A program made the position numbers and the translations under genes. Shown in pieces: positions 20,901 to 31,278 of a stretch of 64,000 bases of DNA; the first letter of the stretch is position 1, and every line of letters begins with the position of its first letter. Location of the stretch: NCBI RefSeq assembly GCF_000380185.1, contig NZ_KB904758.1, positions 124,001 to 188,000 on the forward strand, written 5' to 3'. The DNA is from Thiofilum flexile DSM 14609. Lineage in GTDB: Bacteria; Pseudomonadota; Gammaproteobacteria; Thiotrichales; Thiotrichaceae. Under the pieces are notes generated by a model that saw nothing but the letters and a program-made list of their open reading frames with translations, ran no database searches and was not told the origin of the DNA.

Positions 20901-22520
20901 TTAATTTCGCCCCCACCGCATCATGATATTTACTCGATTGAGGATTTATCGCAGCTCATCTATGACCTGAAAAATGCTAATAAACATGCTCGGATTAATG
21001 TGAAATTAGTCTCTGAGGTGGGTGTTGGTACGATTGCAGCGGGTGTTGCTAAGGGTAAGGCCGATGTCATTCTAGTCTCTGGCTATGATGGTGGTACGGG
21101 TGCCTCGCCTAAAACCAGCTTGCAACATGCGGGTCTACCGTGGGAATTAGGCTTAGCAGAAACGCATCAAACCCTGATGCTCAATAATTTACGCAGCCGG
21201 GTACGGTTAGAAACGGATGGTAAATTAATGAGTGGGCGTGATGTGGTCATTGCTGCACTCTTAGGCGCTGAGGAATATGGCTTTGCCACTATGCCGCTGG
21301 TGTCTTTAGGCTGTGTAATGATGCGCGTCTGCCATCTCGATACGTGCCCGGTCGGTATTGCGACACAAAATCCTGAGTTACGTAAAAAATACTCCGGTGA
21401 TCCGCAATATGTCGTCAATCTACTCACCTTTATCGCGCAAGAAATGCGTGAAATCATGGCAAAACTAGGTTTCCGTACTATTGATGAAATGATTGGTCGT
21501 ACTGACAAGCTTTATCAAGCTACCTACAAAGGGCATTGGAAAGCACAAAATCTTGATTTAAGTGCCTTGTTATATAGCCCTAATGTGCCGGATTTAGATG
21601 GTATTTATTGCACGCGCACGCAAGATCATGGCATAGACAAAACCCTAGACGAGCGTGAAATTCTGCCTGCGTGTAAAGCGGCTATTGAGAGCGGTACACC
21701 TATGCAAGCGAGCTTCCCGATTCATAATATTGATCGGGTAGTCGGTACGATTACAGGTGCCGAAATTACGCGTAAATATGGTGCTAACGGTTTACCTGAG
21801 GACACGATTTACCTGAAATTTAATGGCTCCGCCGGACAAAGCTTTGGTGCTTTCACACCTCAAGGGATGACATTAGAGCTAGAAGGCGATACCAATGACT
21901 ATATTGGTAAGGGTCTATCGGGTGGCAAGATTATTGTCTATCCGCCTAAAGATGCACACTATATCGCTGAAGACAATATTGTTGTGGGTAATGTGGCCTT
22001 CTTTGGTGCTAATTCGGGTGAAGCCTTTATTCGAGGTGTCGCGGGTGAACGTTTCTGTGTCCGTAATTCTGGCGTAAATGTCGTGGTTGAAGGGACAGGT
22101 GATCATGCCTGTGAATATATGACGGGCGGTCATGTTGTTGTCTTAGGCAAAGTCGGACGTAACTTTGGTGCGGGTATGTCAGGGGGTATTGCTTTTGTCT
22201 ATGACCCTACAGGCATTTTAGCTGAAAGTGGTAATCGTGAGATGGTCACTTATAGCGCTCTTAGCGAAGAAGATGATATTGCTTTTGTCAAAACCATGAT
22301 TGAAAAGCATGTACTCAACACCGGCAGTGCGCGTGGCAGCCAACTACTGAGCAACTGGGAACAAACCTTAAAAAGTTTTGTACGCGTCATGCCCAATGAC
22401 TACAAACGGATGCTAGATACGGTTAAGTCATTTGAGCAACAGGGTATTACGGGTCAGGAAGCACTATTGGCAGCTTTCTATGCTAATAACAATGATGCTT
22501 CACGGGCAAGCGGTAACTAA
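17919..22520 (+). CDS. gltB: Glutamate synthase (NADPH) large subunit
   Basis: The 1533-residue protein has the glutaminase domain with Cys22 (HDACGMGF), which becomes the N-terminal nucleophile after propeptide cleavage. A central domain, an FMN-binding synthase domain ([22 protein letters not shown]), a 3Fe-4S site ([15 protein letters not shown]) and the glycine-rich C-terminal beta-helix (about residues 1290-1470) follow. With GltD it makes two glutamates from glutamine and 2-oxoglutarate. gltD starts 11 bases downstream. Confidence 0.98.
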   Translation: MKYVDLPETQGLYDPAYEHDACGMGFVAHLKGQKSHAIVQDALTILAHMEHRGAHGCEENTGDGAGIMIQLPHAFFAEEAKRLGFTLPASGDYAVGMIFLSQDASARSDSEATFARIVKEENLELLGWRDVPTNPAPIGKSALEAMPVIRQAFIARPASTPAGLAFERKLYVIRKRTQNAINQADTPDSKRIYFSSLSSRTIIYKGMLTTEQVREFYPDLSNPLVESAIALIHSRFSTNTFPSWERAHPNRYLIHNGEINTIRGNENWMNAREALIKTEVFGTDVNTVFPIINPHGSDSARLDNALEFLYLSGYSLPHAMMMMIPEPWSGHESMSAEKKAFYQYHSCLMEPWDGPAAMCFTDGTLVGATLDRNGLRPSRYYLTSDDVIILASEVGVLDSLDQTKIISKQRLQPGRMLIVDTAKGEITSDQEIKHQIASAKPYAAWLKENLIALEDLPDAEEVPVPDHDTLIQRQKAFGYTFEDIRKVLVPMARDGIDPLGAMGCDSPLAVLSDKPQPLFNYFKQLFAQVTNPPIDAIREEIVTSSLTTLGSEGDITHPTAQSCRQILLQTPILDNADLMKIKQVNHTGFKCVTLPILFKASEGNQGLEPALKELFNAADHAIEGGANILVLSDRGVDATHAPIPSLLAVSGLHHHLIRHGNRPKVSLIIESGEPREVHHFSTLLGYGAQAINPYTAFESLDDLIREGLMTGLTHDEAVYKYVKAVTKGVIKVMSKIGISTVQSYRGAQIFEALGVHKSVVDRYFTATATRIGGITLEVIAEETLRRHKHAYGQHDSALRTLNSGGVFQWRSGEEEHQYSPEIIYMLQKATRANDYNLFKQYTAKLNNDPEVKFNLRNLLEFKFADQPIPLEEVEPVENILKRFKSGAMSFGSISQEAHEALAIAMNRIGGKSNSGEGGEDPRRYIPDANGDSRSSAIKQVASGRFGVSSYYLNNAKELQIKLAQGAKPGEGGQLPGRKVYPWVAEARGTTPGVGLISPPPHHDIYSIEDLSQLIYDLKNANKHARINVKLVSEVGVGTIAAGVAKGKADVILVSGYDGGTGASPKTSLQHAGLPWELGLAETHQTLMLNNLRSRVRLETDGKLMSGRDVVIAALLGAEEYGFATMPLVSLGCVMMRVCHLDTCPVGIATQNPELRKKYSGDPQYVVNLLTFIAQEMREIMAKLGFRTIDEMIGRTDKLYQATYKGHWKAQNLDLSALLYSPNVPDLDGIYCTRTQDHGIDKTLDEREILPACKAAIESGTPMQASFPIHNIDRVVGTITGAEITRKYGANGLPEDTIYLKFNGSAGQSFGAFTPQGMTLELEGDTNDYIGKGLSGGKIIVYPPKDAHYIAEDNIVVGNVAFFGANSGEAFIRGVAGERFCVRNSGVNVVVEGTGDHACEYMTGGHVVVLGKVGRNFGAGMSGGIAFVYDPTGILAESGNREMVTYSALSEEDDIAFVKTMIEKHVLNTGSARGSQLLSNWEQTLKSFVRVMPNDYKRMLDTVKSFEQQGITGQEALLAAFYANNNDASRASGN

Positions 22521-22531
22521 GGAGTTTATGA

Positions 22532-24022
22532 ATGGGCAAACCAACCGGCTTTATGGAGTTCAATCGGGAACTTCCACCTGACCGTGCGCCGCTTGAACGG
22601 ATTAAAGATTGGCGCGAATTTCACTTACATTTCGATCATGAAGGTCAAGCACAAACTCAGGGCGCACGCTGCATGGAGTGTGGCGTTCCCTTTTGCCAAA
22701 CTGGGCGCATATTACCCGGAGGGGCGAGTGGCTGTCCGGTGAATAATCTCATTCCAGAGTGGAATGATATGATTTATCAAGGCTTATGGCGTGAAGCGTA
22801 TGAGCGCCTACGCATGACCAATAATTTCCCTGAGTTTACCGGGCGGGTCTGTCCAGCCCCTTGCGAAGGGTCATGCACTTTAGGCTTACATGAGCCACCC
22901 GTCACCATTAAGCTCAATGAAGTCACTATCATTGATAAAGCTTATGAGCATGGCTGGATAAAACCTCAACCGCCTGAAACACGTACAGGTAAAAAAGTTG
23001 CCGTAGTAGGCTCAGGCCCTTCAGGTCTAGCCTGTGCTGATCAGCTAAATAAAGCAGGTCACACAGTGACTGTGTTTGAGCGGGCTGATCGCATTGGCGG
23101 TCTACTCATGTACGGTATTCCCAATATGAAGCTGGACAAAGTCGATGTGGTACAACGTCGCGTTGACCTTATGGCGGCTGAAGGTGTGGAGTTCCGTACT
23201 GGTGTTGAAGTGGGTAAAAATATCAGCGCTCAACAACTGCGCTCTGACTATGATGCCGTCGTACTCTGCGCGGGTGCGACCCAAGGACGTGATTTACCCG
23301 TCCCCGGACGTGAGTTGAAAGGTGTGCATTTGGCTATGGAGTTCCTAACCAAGAACACCCGTAGCCTATTAGATTCTCATCTACAAGATGGGGCGTATAT
23401 TTCCGCCGCTGGTAAGGATGTGATTGTGATTGGTGGTGGTGATACTGGCACAGATTGTGTGGCTACCTCGATTCGTCATGGTTGTCGCTCAGTGACCCAA
23501 TTGGAAATCATGCCACGTCTGCCTGATCAACGTGCTCCGAGTAATCCTTGGCCTGAGTGGCCTATGGTTTACAAAGTAGACTATGGTCAAGAAGAAGCCG
23601 CAGCCGTGTTTGGTGCTGATCCTCGGAGCTATTTAGTCTCTACTAAGCAGTTCATAGGAGATGAGCAAGGTAACCTAAAAGCTATTCAAACCGTTGAGGT
23701 AAAATGGGAAAAAGGAGCCGATGGGCGGATGAATCTCGTTGAGGTAGAAGGCTCTATAAAAGAGCATCCTGCTCAATTAGTCTTATTAGCCATGGGTTTT
23801 ACTGGCCCTGAAAAGACTTTAATTGGTGACTTAACCCTAGATACTGATCCACGTGGTAATGTCAAAGCGACCGAAGGGGTCTATGCGACTAATTTACCGG
23901 GGGTATTTGCCGCCGGTGATATGCGTCGCGGTCAAAGTTTAGTGGTCTGGGCGATTCGCGAAGGTCGTCAAGCCGCCCGTGAGTGTGATCGTTATTTAAT
24001 GGGAACAACATCCCTACCCTAA
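22532..24022 (+). CDS. gltD: Glutamate synthase (NADPH) small subunit
   Basis: A 496-residue FAD/NADPH oxidoreductase. N-terminal cysteines for two 4Fe-4S clusters lie in [17 protein letters not shown] and CPAPCEGSC. The FAD-binding [15 protein letters not shown] starts near residue 154 and the NADPH-binding [11 protein letters not shown] near residue 296. [17 protein letters not shown] near the end is the conserved C-terminal flavin contact. It feeds NADPH electrons to GltB. A GGAG site in the 11-base gap precedes the ATG. Confidence 0.98.
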   Translation: MGKPTGFMEFNRELPPDRAPLERIKDWREFHLHFDHEGQAQTQGARCMECGVPFCQTGRILPGGASGCPVNNLIPEWNDMIYQGLWREAYERLRMTNNFPEFTGRVCPAPCEGSCTLGLHEPPVTIKLNEVTIIDKAYEHGWIKPQPPETRTGKKVAVVGSGPSGLACADQLNKAGHTVTVFERADRIGGLLMYGIPNMKLDKVDVVQRRVDLMAAEGVEFRTGVEVGKNISAQQLRSDYDAVVLCAGATQGRDLPVPGRELKGVHLAMEFLTKNTRSLLDSHLQDGAYISAAGKDVIVIGGGDTGTDCVATSIRHGCRSVTQLEIMPRLPDQRAPSNPWPEWPMVYKVDYGQEEAAAVFGADPRSYLVSTKQFIGDEQGNLKAIQTVEVKWEKGADGRMNLVEVEGSIKEHPAQLVLLAMGFTGPEKTLIGDLTLDTDPRGNVKATEGVYATNLPGVFAAGDMRRGQSLVVWAIREGRQAARECDRYLMGTTSLP

Positions 24023-24040
24023 TCCATCACACTTTTTTAG

Positions 24041-24063
24041 GGCTAGCTCTTAATGAGCTAGCC
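24041..24063. terminator. Hairpin between convergent gltD and a small membrane-protein gene
   Basis: GGCTAGCTC and GAGCTAGCC make a 9-bp stem with loop TTAAT. A run of six T precedes it on the plus strand (24033-24038), which would be A on the plus transcript's antisense; on the minus strand CTAAAAAAG follows, so no classical T-tail is seen. It overlaps the last codons of the minus-strand gene. Confidence 0.4.
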
Positions 24064-24439
24064 TTAGATTACTAGGTATATTGGGGAGCACACCATTTAA
24101 CTCTAATTGAAAATACACGCCAATACAGGCTAGCATGACAATTAAAGGTATTCCCACTAATCCCACTATTTGCCAAAACATTAAATTCCAATAGCCACGG
24201 CTCGCTGTCCGATAAGCCCAATAGGTTAAAATAGCGGTTAAAACCACAGAAAAAGCACCTAAAGCTAAAATGGCTAGCATTAACCAATCCATTCTATCTT
24301 GATAACCATTCCAAACTAATTGCGCCATGCGAAATGTGCCAAAGGTCAATATATAGCCCGGCACCAACATCCCTAACCAGCTCAACCAGAACACGACTTG
24401 TTGCCAGCGTTGATAAGCTGATACTGTCAATATATTCAT
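24050..24439 (-). CDS. Small membrane protein of unknown function
   Basis: This 129-residue protein has three likely membrane segments (about residues 13-35, 52-75 and 84-112) with a short amphipathic N-terminus. I do not recognise the family. It is convergent with gltD and sits downstream of aqpZ, separated from it by a terminator, so it probably has its own promoter. Confidence 0.65.
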   Translation of the reverse strand: MNILTVSAYQRWQQVVFWLSWLGMLVPGYILTFGTFRMAQLVWNGYQDRMDWLMLAILALGAFSVVLTAILTYWAYRTASRGYWNLMFWQIVGLVGIPLIVMLACIGVYFQLELNGVLPNIPSNLRLAH

Positions 24440-24567
24440 AGCAATCTCCCTATTTCCAACAGCAATGTCACTGTTATAGCCTAAAGAGTGTTGCTGAGTA
24501 CCTAAGGATTAGGTGCGTTGGTGTAAACCCTAAGATAGATGGTGTATTGAATTACTTATGCACCCAT

Positions 24568-24600
24568 AAAAAAAGCGCCTAACTCAGAGGCGCTTTTTTA
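24568..24600 (-). terminator. Rho-independent terminator after aqpZ
   Basis: AAAAGCGCCT and AGGCGCTTTT form a 10-bp stem around loop AACTCAG. T-runs lie on both sides, so it could act in both directions; on the minus strand it follows aqpZ by about 35 bases. Confidence 0.85.
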
Positions 24601-24633
24601 CTTAAGAGATAAGCTAATCGATTAACGAAATGC

Positions 24634-25359
24634 TTAGCTACCATCCCCTACGATTTCTGGACGATTATTACGACCAATAACACGATAAATAACACCACCT
24701 AATGCAGCACCGATAAAAGGAGCAATCCAGAACAACCATAATTGTTGTAAGGCTGCACCCCCTACTATTAATGCAGGTCCTGTACTACGTGCAGGATTCA
24801 CAGAAGTATTAGTTACCGGAATACTGATTAAATGAATCAAGGTTAAGCCTAAACCAATTGCTATAGGAGCAAAGCCTGCTGGTGCACGACCATCTGTTGC
24901 GCCTAAAATAATGATTAAGAACATACCTGTCATCACAACTTCCATTAAGAAGCCAGACATCATGCTGTATTTACCCGGTGATGCATCACCATAACCATTA
25001 GAAGCTAAGCCCCCAGCAATCACATCAGCACCAGGCTTACCACTAGCAATCATATAAAGAACAATGGCGGCTACTATCGCTCCGGCAACTTGAGCTGCCA
25101 TATAAGGTAGCAAATCCCGTGCAGGGAAACGTCCACCGACAAATAAACCTAAGGATACTGCTGGATTTAAATGACAACCAGAAATATGCCCAATTGCATA
25201 AGCCATCGTTAATACGGTTAAACCGAAGGCGAATGACACACCTAATAGCCCAATACCTACATCAGGAAAAGCAGCCGCGAGTACCGCGCTACCGCAGCCT
25301 CCTAATACCAGCCAAAACGTACCGATAAACTCGGCTAATAAGCGGTTAATAAGATTCAT
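24634..25359 (-). CDS. aqpZ: Aquaporin Z-type water channel
   Basis: The 241-residue MIP-family protein has six membrane segments and the two half-helix motifs HLNPAVSLG (about residue 63) and [10 protein letters not shown] (about residue 187). Arg after the second NPA and the narrow-pore surroundings fit AqpZ rather than glycerol facilitators. It moves water across the inner membrane. ATG at 25359 is preferred, because GGAG lies five bases upstream. A long upstream region without genes precedes it. Confidence 0.94.
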   Translation of the reverse strand: MNLINRLLAEFIGTFWLVLGGCGSAVLAAAFPDVGIGLLGVSFAFGLTVLTMAYAIGHISGCHLNPAVSLGLFVGGRFPARDLLPYMAAQVAGAIVAAIVLYMIASGKPGADVIAGGLASNGYGDASPGKYSMMSGFLMEVVMTGMFLIIILGATDGRAPAGFAPIAIGLGLTLIHLISIPVTNTSVNPARSTGPALIVGGAALQQLWLFWIAPFIGAALGGVIYRVIGRNNRPEIVGDGS

Positions 25360-25380
25360 ATAATCTCCATATTGTTTCAC

Positions 25381-25871
25381 TTTTAATACTCATCCTAAGA
25401 TCTGGCTAGTAGCGGGGGGTTTATATTAATATCGCCCCGATGACCCACTAGCTACTACTGCCCACTCGTAGTAATAAGGCTAGATAAGACAGCATCTAGA
25501 TTATAGAATAAATTTTACTCTATCTGACAAGACCTGTTGTACTAAATTTAGGAGCTAGGTATAGAACCCTTGCGATGATCTTTAAAATTTGAAGTTTCAA
25601 TCGCCTAGGAACGGCGAACAGGTTTGTCTTTAATCTTGCCCCAGACTACCTAGCAGTAGCCGCAAAAGTTATACTGGTATAGCCCCTTCATTTATCGGAA
25701 ACTTCATCGGGGGCAGAGATTAACCTAATCTACCGTTTCATGCTACCGTTAATGTGTAAGTCCTAATATTTATTTTATAGTATTGATAAGTAAGATGACG
25801 GATAAATAAAAATAATATCTTTCAAGAATTTAACTCAGCAAGAATTAGAAAGTAAGCACTGGATTTTAACC
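25381..25871. other. Gene-poor 490-base stretch between divergent aqpZ and the GNAT gene
   Basis: No convincing coding frame is seen on either strand. The central part, 25590-25722, holds two pairs of complementary segments that cross each other (listed separately) and a short hairpin. The remainder is AT-rich and may contain the promoters of aqpZ and the GNAT gene. Confidence 0.6.
25590..25722. ncRNA. Candidate structured RNA with pseudoknot-type pairing (strand unknown)
   Basis: Segment 25590-25598 (TGAAGTTTC) is a perfect complement of 25698-25706 (GAAACTTCA). Segment 25631-25642 (TAATCTTGCCCC) complements 25710-25722 with one bulged base. The two pairings cross, as in a pseudoknot. A hairpin (TCGCC/GGCGA, 25601-25617) lies inside. 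I could not match it to 6S RNA, tmRNA, RNase P, SRP RNA or a riboswitch I know. Either strand could be the transcript; on the minus strand it would lie in the aqpZ leader. Confidence 0.35.
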
Positions 25872-26303
25872 ATGACTATAACCGTAAAAATAACGCCTAC
25901 TGTTGACTATGATTTCGCTTTAGCACTAACGTACAGCAATATGCACTATTATTATGAAAAACATCAGATTGGCTGGGAAACACCCTGTTTTTTGAAAAAT
26001 TGGCAAAAATCCGAAAACTTTGGTATTCACCACCAACAACAGTGCATTGGGGTAATACGTTTAGAAGAGGATGATCGAACCTGCTATCTAGCCGACCTAC
26101 AACTACTTCCAGACCTACAAGGGCAAGGCATTGGTAGTTATGTATTACATTATATGAAGCAATTAGCGCAAATCCGCAAAAAACAACTCATGAGTTTATT
26201 GGTATTTGTGGATAATCCCGCGATGAATTTATATCGTCGCCATGGTTTTGAAGTCACTGAAAAGACTGAAGTATTAGCCCGAATGGAATGTCCACTTAAT
26301 TAA
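25872..26303 (+). CDS. GNAT-family N-acetyltransferase
   Basis: A 143-residue single GNAT domain. The acetyl-CoA pyrophosphate-binding signature appears as LQGQGIGSYVLHYMK (about residues 80-94), preceded by the beta-strand LADLQLLP and followed by NLYRRHGFEV. The acceptor, which might be a protein, amine or antibiotic, cannot be inferred. It is convergent with folK, with only four bases between the stop codons. Confidence 0.88.
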   Translation: MTITVKITPTVDYDFALALTYSNMHYYYEKHQIGWETPCFLKNWQKSENFGIHHQQQCIGVIRLEEDDRTCYLADLQLLPDLQGQGIGSYVLHYMKQLAQIRKKQLMSLLVFVDNPAMNLYRRHGFEVTEKTEVLARMECPLN

Positions 26304-26307
26304 TATA

Positions 26308-26826
26308 TTAAAGTGTGAAAGCGCTTATTTCTAAGGTACTCGCCTGCTCTTGTAAAGAGGGAAGATAATTTGTTAATGCTTCCCCTGTTGGCAAAACTAA
26401 CTTTGGGTCTAAATCTAATAAAGGATAAACCACAAAAGCACGGGCGGTTAAATAGGGATGGGGAATAGTCAGTGTAGCGGTACTCATTATGCATTGCTCA
26501 TACAAGAGTATATCTAAATCCAAAGTACGCGCCCCCCAACGTACGGATGACTCACGCTCACGCCCTTGCTGTTTTTCAATGGCTAACAATAATGCCAGCA
26601 CCACCTCTGGCGTGAGTGTGGTATAGAAACTCGCTACCGCATTCCAATAGTCAGGTTGATTTTGTGGCCCTATGGGTTTAGAGCGATATAGGCGTGATAC
26701 TCGCAGGGTATCAATAGCCGAGTGTGAGCGTAGTGTGGCAAGCGCTGAGCGCAGGATAGTAACCGAGTCGCCTAGATTACTACCCAAACCGATATAGACT
26801 AAATGCCGCTCAACATTTTCATCCAT
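26308..26826 (-). CDS. folK: 6-hydroxymethyl-7,8-dihydropterin pyrophosphokinase (folate synthesis)
   Basis: At 172 residues, with YIGLGSNLGD near the N-terminus, RWGARTLDLDILLY (about residue 86) carrying the catalytic Asp pair, and HPYLTARAFVVYPL near residue 112, this is a clear HPPK. It transfers pyrophosphate from ATP to the pterin. It begins six bases after pcnB, the usual gammaproteobacterial pair, so the two share a transcript. Confidence 0.96.
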   Translation of the reverse strand: MDENVERHLVYIGLGSNLGDSVTILRSALATLRSHSAIDTLRVSRLYRSKPIGPQNQPDYWNAVASFYTTLTPEVVLALLLAIEKQQGRERESSVRWGARTLDLDILLYEQCIMSTATLTIPHPYLTARAFVVYPLLDLDPKLVLPTGEALTNYLPSLQEQASTLEISAFTL

Positions 26827-26832
26827 AGGGCA

Positions 26833-28152
26833 CTAGCTCCGCCGCCGCCGCCGATTATTTCGGGTGCGAGAACGATCCGGTTTTTCACACAAAGCTACGC
26901 GTGCCTCACCCTCTGCCTCTTGAAAGGCTGTCCACCAAGCACAATCATCCGCCACCGGCTCACCCGCTTGCGCTCGCAAGCATAAGAAATCATAGGCGGC
27001 TCGAAAGCGATTATTATGCAATAACGCACTCGCACGGCGTAAATCGCGCACTCTAAAGCGTAACTGTAAGCCCCAAATTTCACGGGTAATATTACTAAAA
27101 CGCCGAGGAATAGCCGTAAAATCAACTTGCTCGTTTAATACTTCACTCGCAGCAATTTGCATAGCCTGCATTTCAGGATAATCGTCTTCTTGAATCTGTA
27201 GCGCTAGAGTACTGACCTTATGCCACAGTAAAACGGCATATAAAAAAGGCGGCATCACAGACAAGCCCGAACGCACGCGTCGATCTGTATTATTCAACGA
27301 TATTTCTAATAAACGCGCAAAAATACCCGTACTATCTTCATATAAGCTATCGTCAGTTACCGGCAATAAGAACGGCAGAATGTCATATTCGCGCAATAAC
27401 TCAAAAGTACGTCTACCCGCACCGCTATGTAGCATTTTGAGAATTTCATCGAATAACCGTGCTGAAGCCACGCCATCTAATAACGGCGCCATGGGCAAGA
27501 TCAAATCACGGGTTTCGGGGCTAATACTGAAATCTAATTTAGCCGCAAAACGCACGGCTCGCAGCATACGCACCGGGTCTTCACGGAAACGGCTTTCAGG
27601 GTCGCCGATGAGACGAATCCGTCGCTCTTCTAGATCGCGTAATCCCCCGACATAATCCAAAATTTCATTTTGAATCGGGTCATAGAACAGGGCATTAATG
27701 GTGAAATCACGCCGCCACACATCCTCTTCGAGGGTGCCATAGACATTGTCGTGGGTAATGCGCCCGTCATCATTGACTTGTCCTTGTCCCTCGGCACCAC
27801 TGTCATGCGGTGCTCTGAAGGTCGCTACCTCAATATAATCGCGTCCAAAATAAATATGGGCTAAGCGGAAACGGCGTCCAATTAAACGGCAAGACGAAAA
27901 CAAACGCCTCACCTGTTCAGGATGAGCGCTAGTGGCTATATCAAAATCCTTAGGGGTTTGCCCTAATAATAGGTCGCGCACACACCCCCCCACCAAATAG
28001 GCTTGATGGCCAGCTTGTTGCAATCTTTGTACAACCTCAAATGAGCGCTTACAAATTTTATCGGAGCTAATGGGATGTAATGAAGCAGGCAACTCCATAG
28101 TTTGCTCTATCATTACCTCTTCTTCTACTAATGGTTGATTATGGTCTGTCAC
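26833..28152 (-). CDS. pcnB: Poly(A) polymerase I
   Basis: The 439-residue protein has the nucleotidyltransferase core of class II tRNA-nucleotidyltransferase/PAP enzymes: LVGGCVRDLLLGQTPKDFDIAT (about residues 55-76) with the catalytic Asp pair, RRDFTINALFYDP, and the RFREDPVRMLRAVRFAAKL helix region. The Arg-rich C-terminal end (RNNRRRRRS) is typical of PcnB and binds RNA. It adds A-tails that promote RNA decay. Confidence 0.94.
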   Translation of the reverse strand: MTDHNQPLVEEEVMIEQTMELPASLHPISSDKICKRSFEVVQRLQQAGHQAYLVGGCVRDLLLGQTPKDFDIATSAHPEQVRRLFSSCRLIGRRFRLAHIYFGRDYIEVATFRAPHDSGAEGQGQVNDDGRITHDNVYGTLEEDVWRRDFTINALFYDPIQNEILDYVGGLRDLEERRIRLIGDPESRFREDPVRMLRAVRFAAKLDFSISPETRDLILPMAPLLDGVASARLFDEILKMLHSGAGRRTFELLREYDILPFLLPVTDDSLYEDSTGIFARLLEISLNNTDRRVRSGLSVMPPFLYAVLLWHKVSTLALQIQEDDYPEMQAMQIAASEVLNEQVDFTAIPRRFSNITREIWGLQLRFRVRDLRRASALLHNNRFRAAYDFLCLRAQAGEPVADDCAWWTAFQEAEGEARVALCEKPDRSRTRNNRRRRRS

Positions 28153-28210
28153 TTAAAAACAACATCGACAGGTTGAAACTGGTGATATTACCACTATGTT
28201 GCGCGGACAC

Positions 28211-28678
28211 CTAGAGGGAATCACTAGGGAAGATGGCCTTAGCCATCACAATTGCATCCTCACGCCCTATAGCAGCCGGATAATAACGCTTACGTAGCCC
28301 AACCTCATGAAACCCATGCTGCTGATAAAGTCGCAACGCGGGTTTATTGGAGGGACGTACTTCTAAAAAACAATTACTCATACCCCGCCCTTGGGCTAAT
28401 TCCTCAATGGTGGCGAGTAATGCACTGCCTAAGCCTTGCTTTTGATACTGTGGATCAACACAAATATTTAAAATACTCAGCTCATCTATGACTAACATCA
28501 GTACAGCATACGCCATGATACGCTGGTTTTGCTCATAAACCCAACAATCATACTTATGTTTCAAACAATCCTTAAAGTTCGTCAATGACCAAGGATAAGG
28601 ATAGGCACGCGCTTCAATGTCCATAATCGTTGGGAGATCGCTTTCCCCCATAGGGCGTAGTGCCAAAGGATGTGTCAT
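28211..28678 (-). CDS. rimI: Ribosomal-protein S18 alanine N-acetyltransferase RimI
   Basis: A 155-residue GNAT protein with the RimI pattern: EARAYPYPWSLTNFKDCL near residue 22, ICVDPQYQKQGLGSALL (CoA-binding loop), and CFLEVRPSNKPALRLYQQHGF. RimI acetylates the N-terminus of ribosomal protein S18. ATG at 28678 overlaps the stop of the upstream uracil-DNA glycosylase gene (ATGA), which decides the start against an earlier in-frame codon. Confidence 0.9.
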   Translation of the reverse strand: MTHPLALRPMGESDLPTIMDIEARAYPYPWSLTNFKDCLKHKYDCWVYEQNQRIMAYAVLMLVIDELSILNICVDPQYQKQGLGSALLATIEELAQGRGMSNCFLEVRPSNKPALRLYQQHGFHEVGLRKRYYPAAIGREDAIVMAKAIFPSDSL

Positions 28679-29475
28679 GACCATGTTTGTGTTAATTGCC
28701 GAGCGATTTGTAAATCTTGCCAAGCCTTACGTTTATCCAACGGCTTACGCAGTAAATAGGCAGGATGATACGTCACCACTACCGGTGTTTTAGTACTAGG
28801 CAGAGTATGCACTTGCCCGCGTAGCCGCCCTAAAGGTGCATCGGTATTGAGTAAATGCTGTGCGGCAATGCGCCCTACCACTAAAATCAATTTAGGTTGT
28901 ATTAGCTCAATTTGCCGTTCTAAATAGCCACGACATAAGGTTACTTCTTCCACTGAAGGATCGCGATTATTCGGCGGACGACATTTGAGCATATTGAGAA
29001 TATAAACTTGCTCTCGCTGAAGACCAATAGCGGCTAACATACTGGTCAGTAGTTGCCCCGCTCGCCCGACAAAGGGTTCACCTTGCCGATCTTCATCGGC
29101 TCCGGGGGCTTCGCCTACTATCAGCCAATCAGCCTGTACATGCCCCGTGCCAAACACGGTCTTCGTGCGTGTTTTAGCTAAGCTACAACGGGTACAGGTA
29201 CTCACCGCCTGTTGTAACGCTTCCCAGTCTAAATCAGCACTCGATATGATCTGTGCTTTAGCACTTGATGGTACTTCAACAGACTTAGAGTGAGGAGTAA
29301 TAATGGCAGGCTCATCCGCCAAAGTCGCTAAATGTAACGACTCTGGCATAGGCGTATGCGCTTGAGTAGGCGGCTCTAGTACTTCAATTGCCACTGGCAA
29401 CGCCATTTCTGCCTTGGGTCTCCACACCGGAATCCCCATGGCAGCTAAATAACGACTTTGCTCAGCAGCATTCAT
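28675..29475 (-). CDS. Uracil-DNA glycosylase, type 4-like (Fe-S)
   Basis: The 266-residue protein has an ~85-residue variable N-terminal part and a C-terminal UDG domain. CTRCSLAKTRTKTVFG gives two Fe-S cysteines, GEAPGADEDRQGEPFVGRAG is the active-site loop, NMLKCRPPNN supplies a third Cys, TLCRGYLERQ a fourth, and TYHPAYLL is the DNA-intercalation motif. It removes uracil from DNA. The gene follows leuA by a few bases; ATG at 29475 is chosen over an in-frame GTG two codons earlier. Confidence 0.92.
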   Translation of the reverse strand: MNAAEQSRYLAAMGIPVWRPKAEMALPVAIEVLEPPTQAHTPMPESLHLATLADEPAIITPHSKSVEVPSSAKAQIISSADLDWEALQQAVSTCTRCSLAKTRTKTVFGTGHVQADWLIVGEAPGADEDRQGEPFVGRAGQLLTSMLAAIGLQREQVYILNMLKCRPPNNRDPSVEEVTLCRGYLERQIELIQPKLILVVGRIAAQHLLNTDAPLGRLRGQVHTLPSTKTPVVVTYHPAYLLRKPLDKRKAWQDLQIARQLTQTWS

Positions 29476-29481
29476 TAGCAC

Positions 29482-31026
29482 TTATACCGAATGTTGAGGA
29501 TGTTCACGCTCATCCTGAGTCACGAGCTTATTCAGAGCATCCACATAGGCTTTGGCTGAGGCAATCACAATGTCTGTATCAGCGCCATGTCCATGCACCA
29601 TACGTCCAGCCTTTTCTAGGCGTACCGTTACCTCACCCTGTGCATCCGTGCCACTGGTAATTGCATTTACCGAATAAAGCTGTAAATCAGCGGTTTCTTT
29701 CGTAATCGCACGGATAGCACTATACACCGCATCCACGGGGCCACTGCCTTGAGCCTCGGCACTTAACTCTTGACCTTGTACTTTTAATACCACCAGAGCA
29801 TTAGGTGTTTCACCTGTTGCTGAACATACCGAACTCGATACCAATTCATAGGTATCGGTCGCTTGATGCGCCTCTGTTTCTAGCACTAGGATACGCAAAT
29901 CTTCGTCATAGATATCATGCTTGCGATCCGCGAGATCTTTAAAACGGGAAAAGGCCGCATTTAACGCCTCTTCTGTTGCTAGCTCTATACCCAACTCTTG
30001 CAAGCGGGTTTTTAAGGCATTACGCCCAGAGTGTTTACCTAAAACAATCTTATTATCCGACCAGCCCACATCCTGCGCCCGCATAATTTCATAGGTTTCG
30101 CGATGTTTAAGCACACCATCTTGATGAATACCGGACTCATGCGCGAAGGCATTGGCTCCTACAATAGCTTTATTCGGCTGTACCACAAACCCGGTCACAC
30201 CCGATACTAAGCGCGAGGTCGGCACAATATGTTGAGTAACAATACGGGTTTCGACTGGAAATACATCAGGACGGGTACGAATCGCCATCACAACTTCTTC
30301 TAGAGAGGCATTACCTGCCCGCTCGCCTAAACCATTAATAGTACACTCGACTTGACGCGCCCCCTGCATCACAGCCGCCAAGGAGTTACCTACTGCCAAA
30401 CCTAAATCATTATGACAATGCACGGAAAAAATCGCTTGATCGGCATTAGGTATAGTTTGAATCAAACGCCCTACCATATCGCCAAACACATGCGGGATTT
30501 GATAGCCTACGGTGTCGGGGATATTAATAGTCCGAGCGCCCGCTTTAATCGCTTGCTCGATAATCCGGCATAAGAACTCAAACTCGGAGCGCCCGGCGTC
30601 TTCACAAGAGAACTCGACATCATCGGTATAGTTACGCGCTTTTTTCACCGCATAAATGGCTTGCTCCACCACTGCATCAGGCTCCATACGCAATTTGTTT
30701 TGCATATGAATCGGTGAGGTCGCGATAAAAGTATGAATCCGCCCCGATGCTGCCGGCTTAATCGCTTCTGCAGCACGTTCAATATCTTTATCTAAGGCAC
30801 GCGCTAAGCCACACACAGTACTTTCACGGACGATTTGAGCAATGGCTTTGACCGCCTCAAAGTCATCTGGGCTAGCAATAGGAAAACCTGCCTCAATGAC
30901 ATCAACGCGCATTTGCTCTAGCATTTTAGCAATACGAATTTTTTCGTCGCGGGTCATCGATGCTCCCGGACTTTGCTCGCCATCACGCAAGGTGGTATCA
31001 AATATAATCAAACGATCTTTAGACAT
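29482..31026 (-). CDS. leuA: 2-isopropylmalate synthase
   Basis: A 514-residue enzyme with the N-terminal TIM barrel ([16 protein letters not shown] at about residue 9, [13 protein letters not shown] near residue 200, NGLGERAGN) and the C-terminal leucine-binding regulatory domain. It condenses acetyl-CoA with 2-oxoisovalerate in the first step of leucine synthesis and should be feedback-inhibited by Leu. ATG at 31026 has GAGAG seven bases upstream. Confidence 0.97.
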   Translation of the reverse strand: MSKDRLIIFDTTLRDGEQSPGASMTRDEKIRIAKMLEQMRVDVIEAGFPIASPDDFEAVKAIAQIVRESTVCGLARALDKDIERAAEAIKPAASGRIHTFIATSPIHMQNKLRMEPDAVVEQAIYAVKKARNYTDDVEFSCEDAGRSEFEFLCRIIEQAIKAGARTINIPDTVGYQIPHVFGDMVGRLIQTIPNADQAIFSVHCHNDLGLAVGNSLAAVMQGARQVECTINGLGERAGNASLEEVVMAIRTRPDVFPVETRIVTQHIVPTSRLVSGVTGFVVQPNKAIVGANAFAHESGIHQDGVLKHRETYEIMRAQDVGWSDNKIVLGKHSGRNALKTRLQELGIELATEEALNAAFSRFKDLADRKHDIYDEDLRILVLETEAHQATDTYELVSSSVCSATGETPNALVVLKVQGQELSAEAQGSGPVDAVYSAIRAITKETADLQLYSVNAITSGTDAQGEVTVRLEKAGRMVHGHGADTDIVIASAKAYVDALNKLVTQDEREHPQHSV

Positions 31027-31278
31027 GATAAAACTCTCAATACACTGCCAATTCAACAAATAATCATTAATCCCTCAAAGGGAGCGCGTATAACCTCGCC
31101 AGAGCATAACAGATTATAATGCCCGAACGGGCAGTCGCAGGTGCAGTGCAGCCAATAAGCCTACTAACTGATTGATATAATCAGCTACGCTTATAGTATT
31201 GGCATATTGGCTAGTCATGATGGATTCGTGGGCTTTTGAATAAGTAGAACTGCAAGCTACCGCAAAAATGCTAAAAGC

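Noticed and set aside
21167-21508. 113-codon minus-strand open frame inside gltB
   Set aside because: It is antisense to a conserved region of gltB and its translation has no domain features.
25590-25722. 6S RNA, tmRNA, RNase P RNA, SRP RNA or cobalamin riboswitch
   Set aside because: None of the conserved blocks I know for these RNAs can be found on either strand.
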